Below, piece by piece: positions 1 through 6,509 of a stretch of DNA of 14,609 nt (position 1 is the first letter of the stretch; each line of letters starts with the position of its first letter). The notes under the pieces were generated by a model. It did no database searches, was not told the DNA's origin, and was given only the letters and a program-made list of their open reading frames with translations. This stretch comes from Clostridia bacterium (GTDB lineage Bacteria > Bacillota_A > Clostridia > Oscillospirales > QAKW01), in assembly GCA_017396865.1 (NCBI GenBank), contig JAFQKO010000132.1, forward strand, positions 1 through 14,609. The letters run 5' to 3'. Made by a program: the position numbers and the translations under genes.

Positions 1-840
1 GACGGTCTCGTTTTGATGGCGCAGAACCCGCATCGCCTTGCGGGCGGCCTTTTCGTTTTCAAACAAGCCGAAAACGGTGGAGCCGCTGCCGGTCATCATC
101 GAGAGAATCGCCCCTTGCTTGGCGAGCAGCTCCTTCAGATAGCCGATCCGCGGGCATAGGGGGATGGTGGCGTTTTCCAAAACGTTGCCGGTGGCGGCAG
201 CCAACGCGCGGAGATCCTTTTGCTCCAGCGCACGGAGCACCCCTTGGGTATCGGGGTGGCGGGGAATGCCCACCTCGTGCAGCTTGCCGAAGATCTCCTT
301 GGTGGAGGCGCTTGCCCGCGGCTTTGCCAAAACGATGCAGCAATCGGGCATGGTGGGGGCGGGGGTCAAAATCTCGCCCACCCCTTCGGCCAGCATGGTG
401 CCGCTGTATAAAAAGAAGGGGATGTCTGCCCCGATGGGGGTCAGAAGTTGAATTGCTTGTTCAATGGGGAAGGGGCGGTCGTAAAGACGGCAAAGGGCAG
501 AAAAAACCGCCGCGCCGTCGGCACTGCCGCCGCCCATCCCTGCACCGGTGGGGATGAATTTCTCCATTTCGACGGTGATCTGATAGCGGTCGATCCCCGC
601 CGCCTTGAAAAAGGCGGTGGCAACCTTATGCACGATGTTGCGCTCGTCGGTGGGGATGTAGGGCAGATTGCAGCGGACAGTGATGCCGCCATCGCCCTCC
701 TCACGGGTCACCTTTACGTTGTCGTAAAGGGAGATGCCCTGAAAGACCGATTGCAGCAGATGGTAGCCATCCTCCCGTTTGCCCACCACGTCGAGGCTTA
801 AATTGATTTTCGCATATGCACGCAGGGTAACTGATTTCAT
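1..840 (-). CDS. ispE: 4-diphosphocytidyl-2-C-methyl-D-erythritol kinase, C-terminus cut by window edge
   Basis: This GHMP-family kinase phosphorylates the 2-hydroxyl of CDP-methylerythritol, the fourth step of the MEP pathway to isoprenoid precursors, in the cytosol. The frame is open from the ATG at 840 to base 1, giving 280 codons without a stop. Family members have about 280-300 residues, so only a short C-terminal tail is missing. Visible motifs are the N-terminal AKINLSLDV (residues 10-18), the GHMP ATP-binding loop IPTGAGMGGGSAD (96-108, ending in the conserved catalytic-type Asp), and the C-terminal glycine loop MTGSGSTVFGLF near residue 255. The start is supported by a GAGGA ribosome-binding site about 6 bases upstream and by MKSVTLRAYAKIN matching the family N-terminus. 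It is transcribed away from the ACT/UPF0210 operon from a promoter at 876-904. The identification is secure. Confidence 0.95.
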   Translation of the reverse strand, partial: MKSVTLRAYAKINLSLDVVGKREDGYHLLQSVFQGISLYDNVKVTREEGDGGITVRCNLPYIPTDERNIVHKVATAFFKAAGIDRYQITVEMEKFIPTGAGMGGGSADGAAVFSALCRLYDRPFPIEQAIQLLTPIGADIPFFLYSGTMLAEGVGEILTPAPTMPDCCIVLAKPRASASTKEIFGKLHEVGIPRHPDTQGVLRALEQKDLRALAAATGNVLENATIPLCPRIGYLKELLAKQGAILSMMTGSGSTVFGLFENEKAARKAMRVLRHQNETV

Positions 841-875
841 GGTTGTCCTCATTTTTGATTTTATGGTTTTATTAT

Positions 876-904
876 ATCATAATGGGAGGATTTTTCAATA
901 TCAA
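876..904 (-). promoter_or_regulatory. Sigma-A-type promoter of ispE
   Basis: Read on the minus strand, the -35 is TTGATA (899-904) and the -10 is TATGAT (876-881), separated by 17 bases, with five of six consensus matches in each box. A second -10-like TATAAT lies just downstream (871-876). The predicted transcript start falls near 869, giving a leader of about 30 bases before the ispE start at 840. The -35 box sits one base away from the -35 box of the opposite promoter. Confidence 0.72.
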
Positions 905-905
905 C

Positions 906-933
906 TTGCATTTTACATAAAAAGTGTTACAAT
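906..933 (+). promoter_or_regulatory. Sigma-A-type promoter of the ACT/UPF0210 operon
   Basis: The -35 is TTGCAT (906-911) and the -10 is TACAAT (928-933) with a 16-base spacer. An extended -10 dinucleotide TG stands one base before the -10 (925-926, then T). The predicted start near 940 leaves a leader of about 28 bases carrying an AGAGGA ribosome-binding site before the ATG at 968. Confidence 0.65.
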
Positions 934-967
934 AAAAGGGACTAATCAACGGAAAGAGGAAATAAGC

Positions 968-1237
968 ATGAAAGCAATCATTTCAGTCATCGGTAAAGAT
1001 AAGGTGGGTATCATTGCGCGCCTTTCCAATATCTGCGCCGATAATAACGTCAATATCAATGATATTACTCAAAAGGTGCTGCACGATACCTTCACCATGA
1101 TCATGTGGGTGGAGATGGAAAAATCGGAAAAGGATTTTGCAACCATCGCCAAGCTGCTGGAGGATGCAGGTACCGAGATGGGGCTGATCATCCACGTGAT
1201 GCATGAGGACGTTTTTGATTCCATGCATCGGATATAA
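968..1237 (+). CDS. ACT domain-containing protein (UPF0237 family)
   Basis: This 89-residue protein is a single ACT domain, starting MKAIISVIGKDKVGIIARLSN and containing NVNINDI, the typical strand-helix-strand opening of UPF0237 members. ACT domains usually bind a small ligand, often an amino acid, and regulate a partner protein. The ligand of this family is not established. The reading frame is open further upstream (to 779), but the ATG at 968 is chosen because it has an AGAGGA ribosome-binding site, lies just downstream of a good promoter and matches the known family N-terminus. The UPF0210 gene begins 12 bases after its stop, and these two families are recurrent neighbours in Gram-positive bacteria. 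A role as regulatory partner of the UPF0210 protein is inference. Confidence 0.9.
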   Translation: MKAIISVIGKDKVGIIARLSNICADNNVNINDITQKVLHDTFTMIMWVEMEKSEKDFATIAKLLEDAGTEMGLIIHVMHEDVFDSMHRI

Positions 1238-1249
1238 GAGGTACACCCT

Positions 1250-2608
1250 ATGTTAAGACGCAGAGAAATTATTGAAACCATTAAGATGATCGACGAGGAG
1301 CATCTGGATATCCGCACCATTACGATGGGGATCTCGCTGCTGGACTGCGTCGATCGGAACGTGGATGCCTTTTGTGAGCGGGTGTATGAAAAGATCACCC
1401 GCCTGGCGGGCAACCTGGTGCAGACCGGTGAGGAGATCGCCCGCACCTACGGTGTTCCCATCATCAATAAGCGGGTTTCGGTCACCCCCATTGCGCTGGT
1501 TACCCCCGGCTATTCGGTCGACGATATGGTTCAGGTCGCCAAAACGCTGGAGCGGGCGGCTGATGCCTGCGGGGTCAACTTTGTGGGCGGCTTTTCCGCG
1601 CTGGTGCATAAGGCGGCCACCCCCAGCGATCTGAATCTGATCCGCTCCCTGCCCCGCGCCCTGAAGGAAACGAGCAGAGTCTGCTCCTCCATCAACGTCG
1701 CGACTACCAAGTCCGGCATCAATCTGGATGCCGTTAAGCTGATGGGCGAGATCATCCGCGAATGTGCCGAGGCAACCGCCGAGGAGGATTCCATCGGCTG
1801 CGCGAAATTGGTCGTATTTGCCAACGTGCCGGAGGATAACCCGTTTATGGCGGGCGCCTTCCACGGTGTCGGTGAGGGCGATTGCGTCATCAACGTGGGT
1901 GTTTCCGGCCCCGGTGTGGTCAGCAGCGCTATCCGCAAGCACCCCGAAGCCGATATCACCGAGATCGCCGATATCGTTAAGAAAACCGCCTTTAAGATCA
2001 CCCGTATAGGTCAGATGGTGGCCAATGAAGCCTGCCGCCGTTTGAACGTTCCCTTCGGGATCGTCGACCTTTCGCTGGCACCCACCCCTGCGGTGGGCGA
2101 TTCGGTTGCCCATATCCTGGAGGAGATGGGTCTGGAGCGGTGCGGCACCCACGGCACCACCGCCTGCCTTGCGCTGCTCAACGATGCCGTTAAGAAGGGT
2201 GGAACCATGGCCAGCTCCCACGTGGGCGGCCTTTCGGGTGCCTTTATCCCCGTTTCGGAGGATGCGGGCATGATCTGCGCCGCCGAGGAGGGTGTGCTGA
2301 CGCTGGATAAGCTGGAGGCCATGACCGCCGTTTGCTCGGTGGGCTTGGATATGATCGCCATCCCCGGCGATACCCCCGCCTCCACCATCTCAGCCATCAT
2401 CGCCGATGAGATCAGCATCGGTGTCATCAATAATAAGACCACCGCCGTCCGCGTTATCCCCGCCATCGGCAAGGACGTGGGCGAGAGCGTTGCCTTCGGC
2501 GGCCTGCTGGGCGAAGCCCCCATCATGCCGATCCATCGGGAGAGCAGCGAAAAGTTTATCAATCGCGGCGGCAGAATCCCCGCACCCATTCATTCCTTGC
2601 GGAACTAA
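1250..2608 (+). CDS. UPF0210 (DUF711) family protein, PFL/RNR-like fold
   Basis: This 452-residue protein belongs to UPF0210/DUF711, recognised from the N-terminal [12 protein letters not shown] (residues 22-33), the internal [16 protein letters not shown] stretch and the C-terminal [15 protein letters not shown] (438-452). The length is normal for the family. Members are grouped structurally with pyruvate formate-lyase and ribonucleotide reductase barrels, but no reaction is established. The usual C-terminal glycyl-radical motif of PFL (RVxGY-like) is not seen, and no radical-SAM activase gene is nearby, so a glycyl-radical mechanism is not supported here. There is no signal peptide or membrane segment, so it should be cytosolic. 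It is co-transcribed with the ACT-domain gene 12 bases upstream and is followed by a strong terminator. The start at 1250 has an AGAGGT ribosome-binding site just after the upstream stop. Confidence 0.93.
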   Translation: MLRRREIIETIKMIDEEHLDIRTITMGISLLDCVDRNVDAFCERVYEKITRLAGNLVQTGEEIARTYGVPIINKRVSVTPIALVTPGYSVDDMVQVAKTLERAADACGVNFVGGFSALVHKAATPSDLNLIRSLPRALKETSRVCSSINVATTKSGINLDAVKLMGEIIRECAEATAEEDSIGCAKLVVFANVPEDNPFMAGAFHGVGEGDCVINVGVSGPGVVSSAIRKHPEADITEIADIVKKTAFKITRIGQMVANEACRRLNVPFGIVDLSLAPTPAVGDSVAHILEEMGLERCGTHGTTACLALLNDAVKKGGTMASSHVGGLSGAFIPVSEDAGMICAAEEGVLTLDKLEAMTAVCSVGLDMIAIPGDTPASTISAIIADEISIGVINNKTTAVRVIPAIGKDVGESVAFGGLLGEAPIMPIHRESSEKFINRGGRIPAPIHSLRN

Positions 2609-2613
2609 TAAAT

Positions 2614-2640
2614 AACGACCCTGCAGTCTGCAGGGTCGTT
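2614..2640. terminator. Bidirectional intrinsic terminator between convergent genes
   Basis: A near-perfect palindrome has arms AACGACCCTGCAG (2614-2626) and CTGCAGGGTCGTT (2628-2640) around a single central T. On the plus strand it is followed by a short T-rich tail (TCGTTTAATT), and on the minus strand by TTATTTATT-like sequence. It lies between the end of the UPF0210 gene (2608) and the end of the convergent lipoprotein gene (2645), so it can serve both. Confidence 0.85.
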
Positions 2641-2644
2641 TCGT

Positions 2645-3256
2645 TTAATTGATTACCCGAACGGTGATGTTCGGCTCGGAGAGCAGCAGCTCTAAGATTT
2701 TGGTATATTCGTTCAGGCTGTGGTCCTTGCCGTCCTTGGTCATGTTGACGCTGACCTGCGCCAGGGTGCGGTCGTGGAAGGTGAGCAGATACCATTGCTC
2801 GTCACCTTCGGTCGGCTCCTCCCCTTCGGGAACGTAGGGCGCATAGGTGCCGTAAAGGCGAAGCTTCTGCTGTACCGTTTCACTTTGGAAGGTTTCGGTT
2901 CCGTCTAAAAAGCGGAAATAGATGCCCGCAAAGGCCTCGGAAAGCTGATCCTTTTGCTTTTGGGGCAATGCTTCAAAGTTTTCGGTCTCCTCCCGCGCAT
3001 CCTCGATCATGGTGGAAACGGAATCCTTGGTCACGGTATAGGCCGCCTCACGGTATTCCTTCGAGGCTTTGTCGACCTTTTCGTCCTTCAGCACATCTTC
3101 GGCCTCTTCCACGCTCATCCAATTGGCTTGATTCTTGCTCAGGAACTCAACGTAGTCCACCGCCTCCTGCTGCTCGGGCGCGTCCTGCTCCGATTTGCAG
3201 GCGAAAAGCATCGGCAGCAGCCCTAATATAAAAAGAATGGAAAAAAGTTTTTTCAT
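2645..3256 (-). CDS. Putative lipoprotein of unknown function
   Basis: The gene encodes 203 residues beginning MKKLFSILFILGLLPMLFAC, a lipoprotein signal peptide with lipobox LFAC and the lipid-attachment Cys at residue 20. The mature part is acidic, mostly charged and helical-looking in its first half (residues 30-110), then richer in strand-forming residues (about 110-203). It has no further membrane segment, so it should be anchored on the outer face of the membrane. I do not recognise a family. An AAGGAGAA ribosome-binding site lies 6 bases before the ATG at 3256. It has its own promoter, is divergent from the amino-acid importer operon and shares a terminator with the UPF0210 gene. A link to the importer is possible only from position. 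Confidence 0.82.
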   Translation of the reverse strand: MKKLFSILFILGLLPMLFACKSEQDAPEQQEAVDYVEFLSKNQANWMSVEEAEDVLKDEKVDKASKEYREAAYTVTKDSVSTMIEDAREETENFEALPQKQKDQLSEAFAGIYFRFLDGTETFQSETVQQKLRLYGTYAPYVPEGEEPTEGDEQWYLLTFHDRTLAQVSVNMTKDGKDHSLNEYTKILELLLSEPNITVRVIN

Positions 3257-3293
3257 CGGTAATTCTCCTTGCTGTTGGGGGGTTCTTTCCTAT

Positions 3294-3323
3294 ATCATAA
3301 CAGAAAGTTACGCAAATGTCCAA
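3294..3323 (-). promoter_or_regulatory. Probable promoter of the lipoprotein gene
   Basis: On the minus strand, TTGGAC (3318-3323) and TATGAT (3294-3299) are separated by 18 bases. The -10 is good and the -35 is weaker. The predicted start near 3287 gives a leader of about 30 bases containing the AAGGAGAA ribosome-binding site. Confidence 0.5.
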
Positions 3324-3351
3324 AACTATTTTTAAAATTATGCAAAAACTG

Positions 3352-3380
3352 TTGACAAAGGAGGAAAAGGGTGCTATAAT
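3352..3380 (+). promoter_or_regulatory. Consensus sigma-A promoter of the amino-acid importer operon
   Basis: A perfect -35 TTGACA (3352-3357) and a perfect -10 TATAAT (3375-3380) are separated by exactly 17 bases, with an extended -10 TG (3372-3373). The operon is therefore expected to be strongly transcribed unless repressed. The leader of about 37 bases is too short for a riboswitch or T-box. It carries AGGAGG (3410-3415), 8 bases before the ATG at 3424. Confidence 0.92.
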
Positions 3381-3423
3381 CACTTTAGCAAATTAAAGCG
3401 ATAAAACATAGGAGGATCTAAAA

Positions 3424-4290
3424 ATGAAAATGTTTAAAAGATTTCTTGCTTTGATGCTGGTCGGCCTGATGGTATTTACCATGGCTGCTTGCGGTCAGGA
3501 TGCCGCAACCGAGGATAAGAAGGATGATGCTTCTCAGAGCGAAGCAAACAAAGAGGATACCAAGAAGGAAACCGTTATCGTCGGTTATACCCTTTACGAG
3601 CCCATGAACTATGAAGACGAAAAGACCGGCGAGCTGGTTGGCTTTGATACTGAGCTGGCAAAGGCCGTTTTCGAGAAGCTGAATTATAACGTTGTATTTA
3701 AGCTGATCGATTGGGAGCAAAAGTACACCGAGCTGAATTCCGGCACGATCCAGTGCATCTGGAACGGCTTTACCGCCAACACCAGCGATGACGACGGTGT
3801 TGCCAGAGCCGATAAGGTCGACTTCTCCTACAACTACATGGGCAATAAGCAGGTCATCGTTGCCAAGGCAGACCTTATCAATAAGCTCGCCGATACCAAG
3901 GGCCTTTCCGGCAAGGTTGGTGCTGTTGAGAACAGCTCCGCAGGCGATACCTACCTGACCGAAAACCTGAAGGGCGCCATCAAGAAGGGCGTTGAGTCTC
4001 AGCTGGATGCCATGAAGGAGCTGAGCATGGGCGCAGTTGACTTCGTTGTTGTGGATGAGCAGCTGGCAAAGGCATATGTCGACAAGGGCGATTATGCAGG
4101 CTTTGCAATCTCCGATAAGGTGTTCAGCGATGCTGAGTACTATGCCATCGGCTTCAAGAAGGGCTCCGATCTGACCGCTAAGGTCAACGGTGCGCTGGAG
4201 GAGCTGGGTAAGGACGGTACCATCACCGCGCTGGCTGAGAAGTACGACGTTGTGAATACCGCTATCATCGATTTCGCAGATCAGAAATAA
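3424..4290 (+). CDS. Amino-acid ABC transporter substrate-binding lipoprotein (SBP family 3)
   Basis: This 288-residue extracytoplasmic binding protein captures a polar amino acid and delivers it to the permease encoded next. It has a lipoprotein signal peptide with lipobox MAAC (Cys23) and a Lys/Asp/Glu-rich linker to about residue 48. The family-3 fold follows, with LVGFDTELAKAV (71-82), the NGFT segment (114-117), Arg128 five residues before DFS (133-135), and VVVDEQ (208-213). In the GlnH/HisJ family the equivalent Arg and the later Asp hold the ligand's carboxylate and amino groups. Between the NGFT segment and Arg128 there is an acidic TSDDDG stretch that makes the loop longer than usual. 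The exact amino acid cannot be told from sequence. It is the first gene of the operon, with the best promoter and ribosome-binding site in the window, as expected for an abundant binding protein. Confidence 0.93.
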   Translation: MKMFKRFLALMLVGLMVFTMAACGQDAATEDKKDDASQSEANKEDTKKETVIVGYTLYEPMNYEDEKTGELVGFDTELAKAVFEKLNYNVVFKLIDWEQKYTELNSGTIQCIWNGFTANTSDDDGVARADKVDFSYNYMGNKQVIVAKADLINKLADTKGLSGKVGAVENSSAGDTYLTENLKGAIKKGVESQLDAMKELSMGAVDFVVVDEQLAKAYVDKGDYAGFAISDKVFSDAEYYAIGFKKGSDLTAKVNGALEELGKDGTITALAEKYDVVNTAIIDFADQK

Positions 4291-4309
4291 TTGATTTGAA
4301 TAATCTTTG

Positions 4310-4347
4310 GAAAACATGCAAGGCAAATTCTTTGCCTTGCAGTTTTC
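4310..4347 (+). other. Intercistronic hairpin between binding-protein and permease genes
   Basis: The arms GCAAGGCAAA (4318-4327) and TTTGCCTTGC (4331-4340) pair perfectly around a TTC loop. Outer arms GAAAAC (4310-4315) and GTTTTC (4342-4347) extend the stem across a small internal bulge. The tail TGTCT is not a proper T-run, so it is better read as a partial terminator or a 3'-end stabiliser of the binding-protein message than as a full stop. The permease gene starts 24 bases later with no promoter of its own that I can find. Confidence 0.7.
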
Positions 4348-4371
4348 TGTCTATAGAAAAGGAAAGAACCT

Positions 4372-5088
4372 ATGAGTTTTGTTGACATTACGCAATATTT
4401 GCTGGAGGGATTCGGCATCACCTGCCTGCTCTTTGCATCGACCTTGATTTTGGCGATCCCTCTCGGCTTGGCGCTGTCCATGCTGTCGATGAGCAAGTAT
4501 AAGGTGGTCAGCGTGCCGGTGAAGATCTTTATCTGGATCATCCGCGGCATTCCGCTGATGCTGTTTATCTTTGTGATCTATTATCTGCCCAGCCTTTTGG
4601 CCGACGGTAATTCTTCAGCCAATATTTTCAATGCCATTGATTTGGAATTCACCATCGCGATGGGCAGTTCCGAGCTTTTGTGGTACGGTCGCTTTTTCGC
4701 GGTGCTGATCGCCTTTGTGATCAATTATGCCTGCTATTTTTCGGAAATCTTCCGCGGCGGCATTCAAAGCATTCCCAAGGGCCAGTATGAGGCGGGCTAC
4801 GTGCTTGGCCTTACCAAGAGCCAGGTTTTCTTTAAGATCGTGCTGAAGCAGGTGATCAAGCGTATCGTTCCCGCCCTTTCCAATGAAATTATTACCTTGG
4901 TAAAGGATACCGCGCTGGCCAATGCCATTGCCATCCCCGAGATCATCCATTGCGCCAATATGCTGGCCTCTAAGGAAGCCATCATCTGGCCGCTCTTCTA
5001 TACGGCGGTGTTCTACCTGCTCTTTGTCGGCCTTGTTACCATCATTTTGGGCAAGGTTGAAAAGAAGCTCAGCTATTTCCAGGCATAG
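4372..5088 (+). CDS. Amino-acid ABC transporter permease (HisM/GlnP family)
   Basis: This 238-residue membrane protein forms the transport channel of the amino-acid importer. Hydrophobic segments lie near residues 13-37, 50-74, 105-125 and 203-227. The family RGIPL motif is at 58-62. The cytoplasmic EAA loop, which docks on the ATPase, begins at EAGYVLGL (140-147). Length is near the usual 215-240, with a somewhat long outside loop (about 73-103). Only one permease gene is present, so a homodimer is expected. The ribosome-binding site AAAGGAAA (4358-4365) is weaker than that of the binding-protein gene, in line with lower expression. Its stop overlaps the ribosome-binding site of the ATPase gene, so translation is probably coupled. 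Confidence 0.93.
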   Translation: MSFVDITQYLLEGFGITCLLFASTLILAIPLGLALSMLSMSKYKVVSVPVKIFIWIIRGIPLMLFIFVIYYLPSLLADGNSSANIFNAIDLEFTIAMGSSELLWYGRFFAVLIAFVINYACYFSEIFRGGIQSIPKGQYEAGYVLGLTKSQVFFKIVLKQVIKRIVPALSNEIITLVKDTALANAIAIPEIIHCANMLASKEAIIWPLFYTAVFYLLFVGLVTIILGKVEKKLSYFQA

Positions 5089-5098
5089 GAGGTTCAGA

Positions 5099-5887
5099 AT
5101 GGCATTTTTAGAGGTTAAAAATATAGAAAAGCACTTCGATTCCAATGCGGTTCTGAAGGATATCAGCTTCGATCTGGAGAAGGGCGAGGTGCTGGCAATC
5201 ATCGGCTCCTCCGGTAGCGGCAAAACCACGTTGCTTCGGTGCTTGAACTTCTTGGAAACGCCCGACTACGGCAAGATCATGCTGGACGGTCAGGATCTGT
5301 TTGATACCGAGAACCCCGAAACGCTGGATAAAAAGCAAATCCGCAAAAAGAGATTGCATTTCGGTCTGGTATTCCAGAACTTTAATCTCTTTCCGCAGTA
5401 TACGGCGTTGAAAAACGTAATGCTGGCGAAGGAGCTTTTATCTAAGGAGCGCCCTGATTATAAGGAAAAAAAGAAGGAAATTGCGCAGGAGATTGAAGAA
5501 AAGGCAAAATCGCTCCTGACTCGGATGGGGCTGGAGGATCGAATGGATTTTTATCCCCAGCAGCTTTCGGGCGGTCAGCAGCAGCGGGTTTCGATTGCCC
5601 GTGCGCTGGCGATGGAGCCGGATATCCTCTGCTTCGATGAGCCCACCTCCGCTCTGGATCCCGAGCTGACGGGTGAGGTGCTGAAGGTCATCCGTGAGCT
5701 GAAGGATGCCGATAGCACCATGATCGTTGTAACCCATGAGATGGAATTCGCTCGCCACGTGGCCGATAAGGTGATCTTTATGGCCGATGGCGTGATTGAG
5801 GAATGGGGCACCCCCGAAGAGGTGTTCGGCAATCCTCAAAGTCCCAAGACGAAGGCGTTTTTGTGCAAGTCCTTGGAGGAAATATAA
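5099..5887 (+). CDS. Amino-acid ABC transporter ATP-binding protein (GlnQ/HisP family)
   Basis: This 262-residue cytoplasmic ATPase powers the importer. It has Walker A GSSGSGKTT (36-44), a Q-loop in VFQNFNLFPQYT, signature LSGGQQQR (156-163), Walker B CFDEPTSALD with Asp180-Glu181, and the H-loop His213 in VTHEMEFA. The LFPQ segment and PTSALDPEL are characteristic of polar amino-acid importers. It is slightly longer than usual because of a Lys/Glu-rich stretch (about residues 118-137) before the signature. The frame is open well upstream inside the permease gene, but the ATG at 5099 is chosen because AGGAGG lies just before it and MAFLEVKNIEKHF matches the family start. Its TAA overlaps the ATG of the next gene. 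Confidence 0.95.
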   Translation: MAFLEVKNIEKHFDSNAVLKDISFDLEKGEVLAIIGSSGSGKTTLLRCLNFLETPDYGKIMLDGQDLFDTENPETLDKKQIRKKRLHFGLVFQNFNLFPQYTALKNVMLAKELLSKERPDYKEKKKEIAQEIEEKAKSLLTRMGLEDRMDFYPQQLSGGQQQRVSIARALAMEPDILCFDEPTSALDPELTGEVLKVIRELKDADSTMIVVTHEMEFARHVADKVIFMADGVIEEWGTPEEVFGNPQSPKTKAFLCKSLEEI

Positions 5888-6432
5888 TGGAAAAGCGCGC
5901 GCTACGCCGCGCGATGGCAGAAAAACGCGCCGCTCTTCCCGCAGCAATGCGGGAGGATGCGGCGCGTATCTGTTTGGAGCGGCTTTTAAATCTGCCTGAA
6001 TTTAAGCGGGCAAAAACATTGTTTTGCTATGCTGCCTACGGCAGCGAGCTGCCAACGGCGGCGATCGCCGCCGCCCATCCGCGGGTGGCTTACCCTAAGG
6101 TGACCGCCGAGGGGGAAATGAAATTCTACGTCGGCGGCAGGCTGATGGCGGGCTATCGCGGCATCCCCGAGCCGCAGGGCGGCGAGGAGGTTTGGCCCGA
6201 AGCGGGCGACCTGATGCTGCTGCCGGGGCTTGCCTTTTCAAGGGAGGGCTATCGCTTGGGCTACGGCAAGGGCTTCTATGATCGGTATCTGGCCGCTTGC
6301 GCTGTTAAACCGATCTGCTGCGGCCTTTGCTTTTCGGAGCAATTATTGGATAAAATCCCCTATGATGGGAATGATTATCCTTGGGATCTTTTGATCACCT
6401 CGAAGGGCGAGATAATTGTGAACAATAATTAA
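5887..6432 (+). CDS. 5-formyltetrahydrofolate cyclo-ligase (MTHFS)
   Basis: This 181-residue cytosolic enzyme converts 5-formyl-THF plus ATP to 5,10-methenyl-THF, returning a stored or inhibitory folate to one-carbon metabolism. The N-terminal Lys/Arg-rich helix (MEKRALRRAMAEKRAAL) and the diagnostic LPGLAFSREGYRLGYGKGFYDRYL-like core (residues 112-135, with GYGKGFYDR) are both present, and the length is typical. The start at 5887 overlaps the ATPase stop as TAATG, so it is translationally coupled to the amino-acid importer operon. No metabolic link is proven. An importer for glycine, serine or histidine would make a one-carbon connection plausible, but that is inference. The upstream extension of the frame lies inside the ATPase gene and is rejected. 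Confidence 0.93.
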   Translation: MEKRALRRAMAEKRAALPAAMREDAARICLERLLNLPEFKRAKTLFCYAAYGSELPTAAIAAAHPRVAYPKVTAEGEMKFYVGGRLMAGYRGIPEPQGGEEVWPEAGDLMLLPGLAFSREGYRLGYGKGFYDRYLAACAVKPICCGLCFSEQLLDKIPYDGNDYPWDLLITSKGEIIVNNN

Positions 6433-6449
6433 ATTTTTTTAACAAAATA

Positions 6450-6478
6450 TTGTAACAGGCGGGAAAAAGTGGTATCTT
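6450..6478 (+). promoter_or_regulatory. Promoter of the fused ABC transporter gene
   Basis: TTGTAA (6450-6455) and TATCTT (6473-6478) are separated by 17 bases, with an extended -10 TG (6470-6471). The predicted start is near 6485. This places the ATG at 6486 at the very start of the message and supports initiation at 6510 instead. A short dyad, GGTAT-N5-ATACC (6471-6485), overlaps the -10 and start. Confidence 0.55.
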
Positions 6479-6490
6479 TTATACCATGAA

Positions 6491-6496
6491 AGGAGG
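6491..6496 (+). promoter_or_regulatory. Ribosome-binding site that selects the start at 6510
   Basis: A perfect AGGAGG lies downstream of the possible ATG at 6486, so it cannot serve that codon. It stands 13 bases before the ATG at 6510, a somewhat long spacing, and the protein read from 6510 ([14 protein letters not shown]) begins as the ATPase family normally does. Confidence 0.7.
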
Positions 6497-6509
6497 CGCA
6501 GAAGCATTA

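Noticed and set aside
1253..2221. A 322-codon open frame on the minus strand opposite the UPF0210 gene
   Set aside because: It is low-complexity Gly/Asp/His-rich translation typical of an antisense shadow of a GC-rich gene; the UPF0210 frame is unmistakable.
3418..4326. A 302-codon open frame on the minus strand opposite the substrate-binding gene
   Set aside because: It mirrors the binding-protein gene, has no plausible domain or ribosome-binding site, and the plus-strand gene has a full set of family motifs, a perfect promoter and AGGAGG.
6412..6440. Possible terminator after the cyclo-ligase gene (ATTG/CAAT dyad before seven T)
   Set aside because: The stem is only about four A/T-rich base pairs, too weak to call, although the T-run is real; some read-through into the ABC transporter gene is possible.
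6486..6509. Upstream ATG adding eight residues to the fused ABC transporter
   Set aside because: The AGGAGG lies after this ATG, there is no ribosome-binding site before it, and the predicted transcript begins at about this point.
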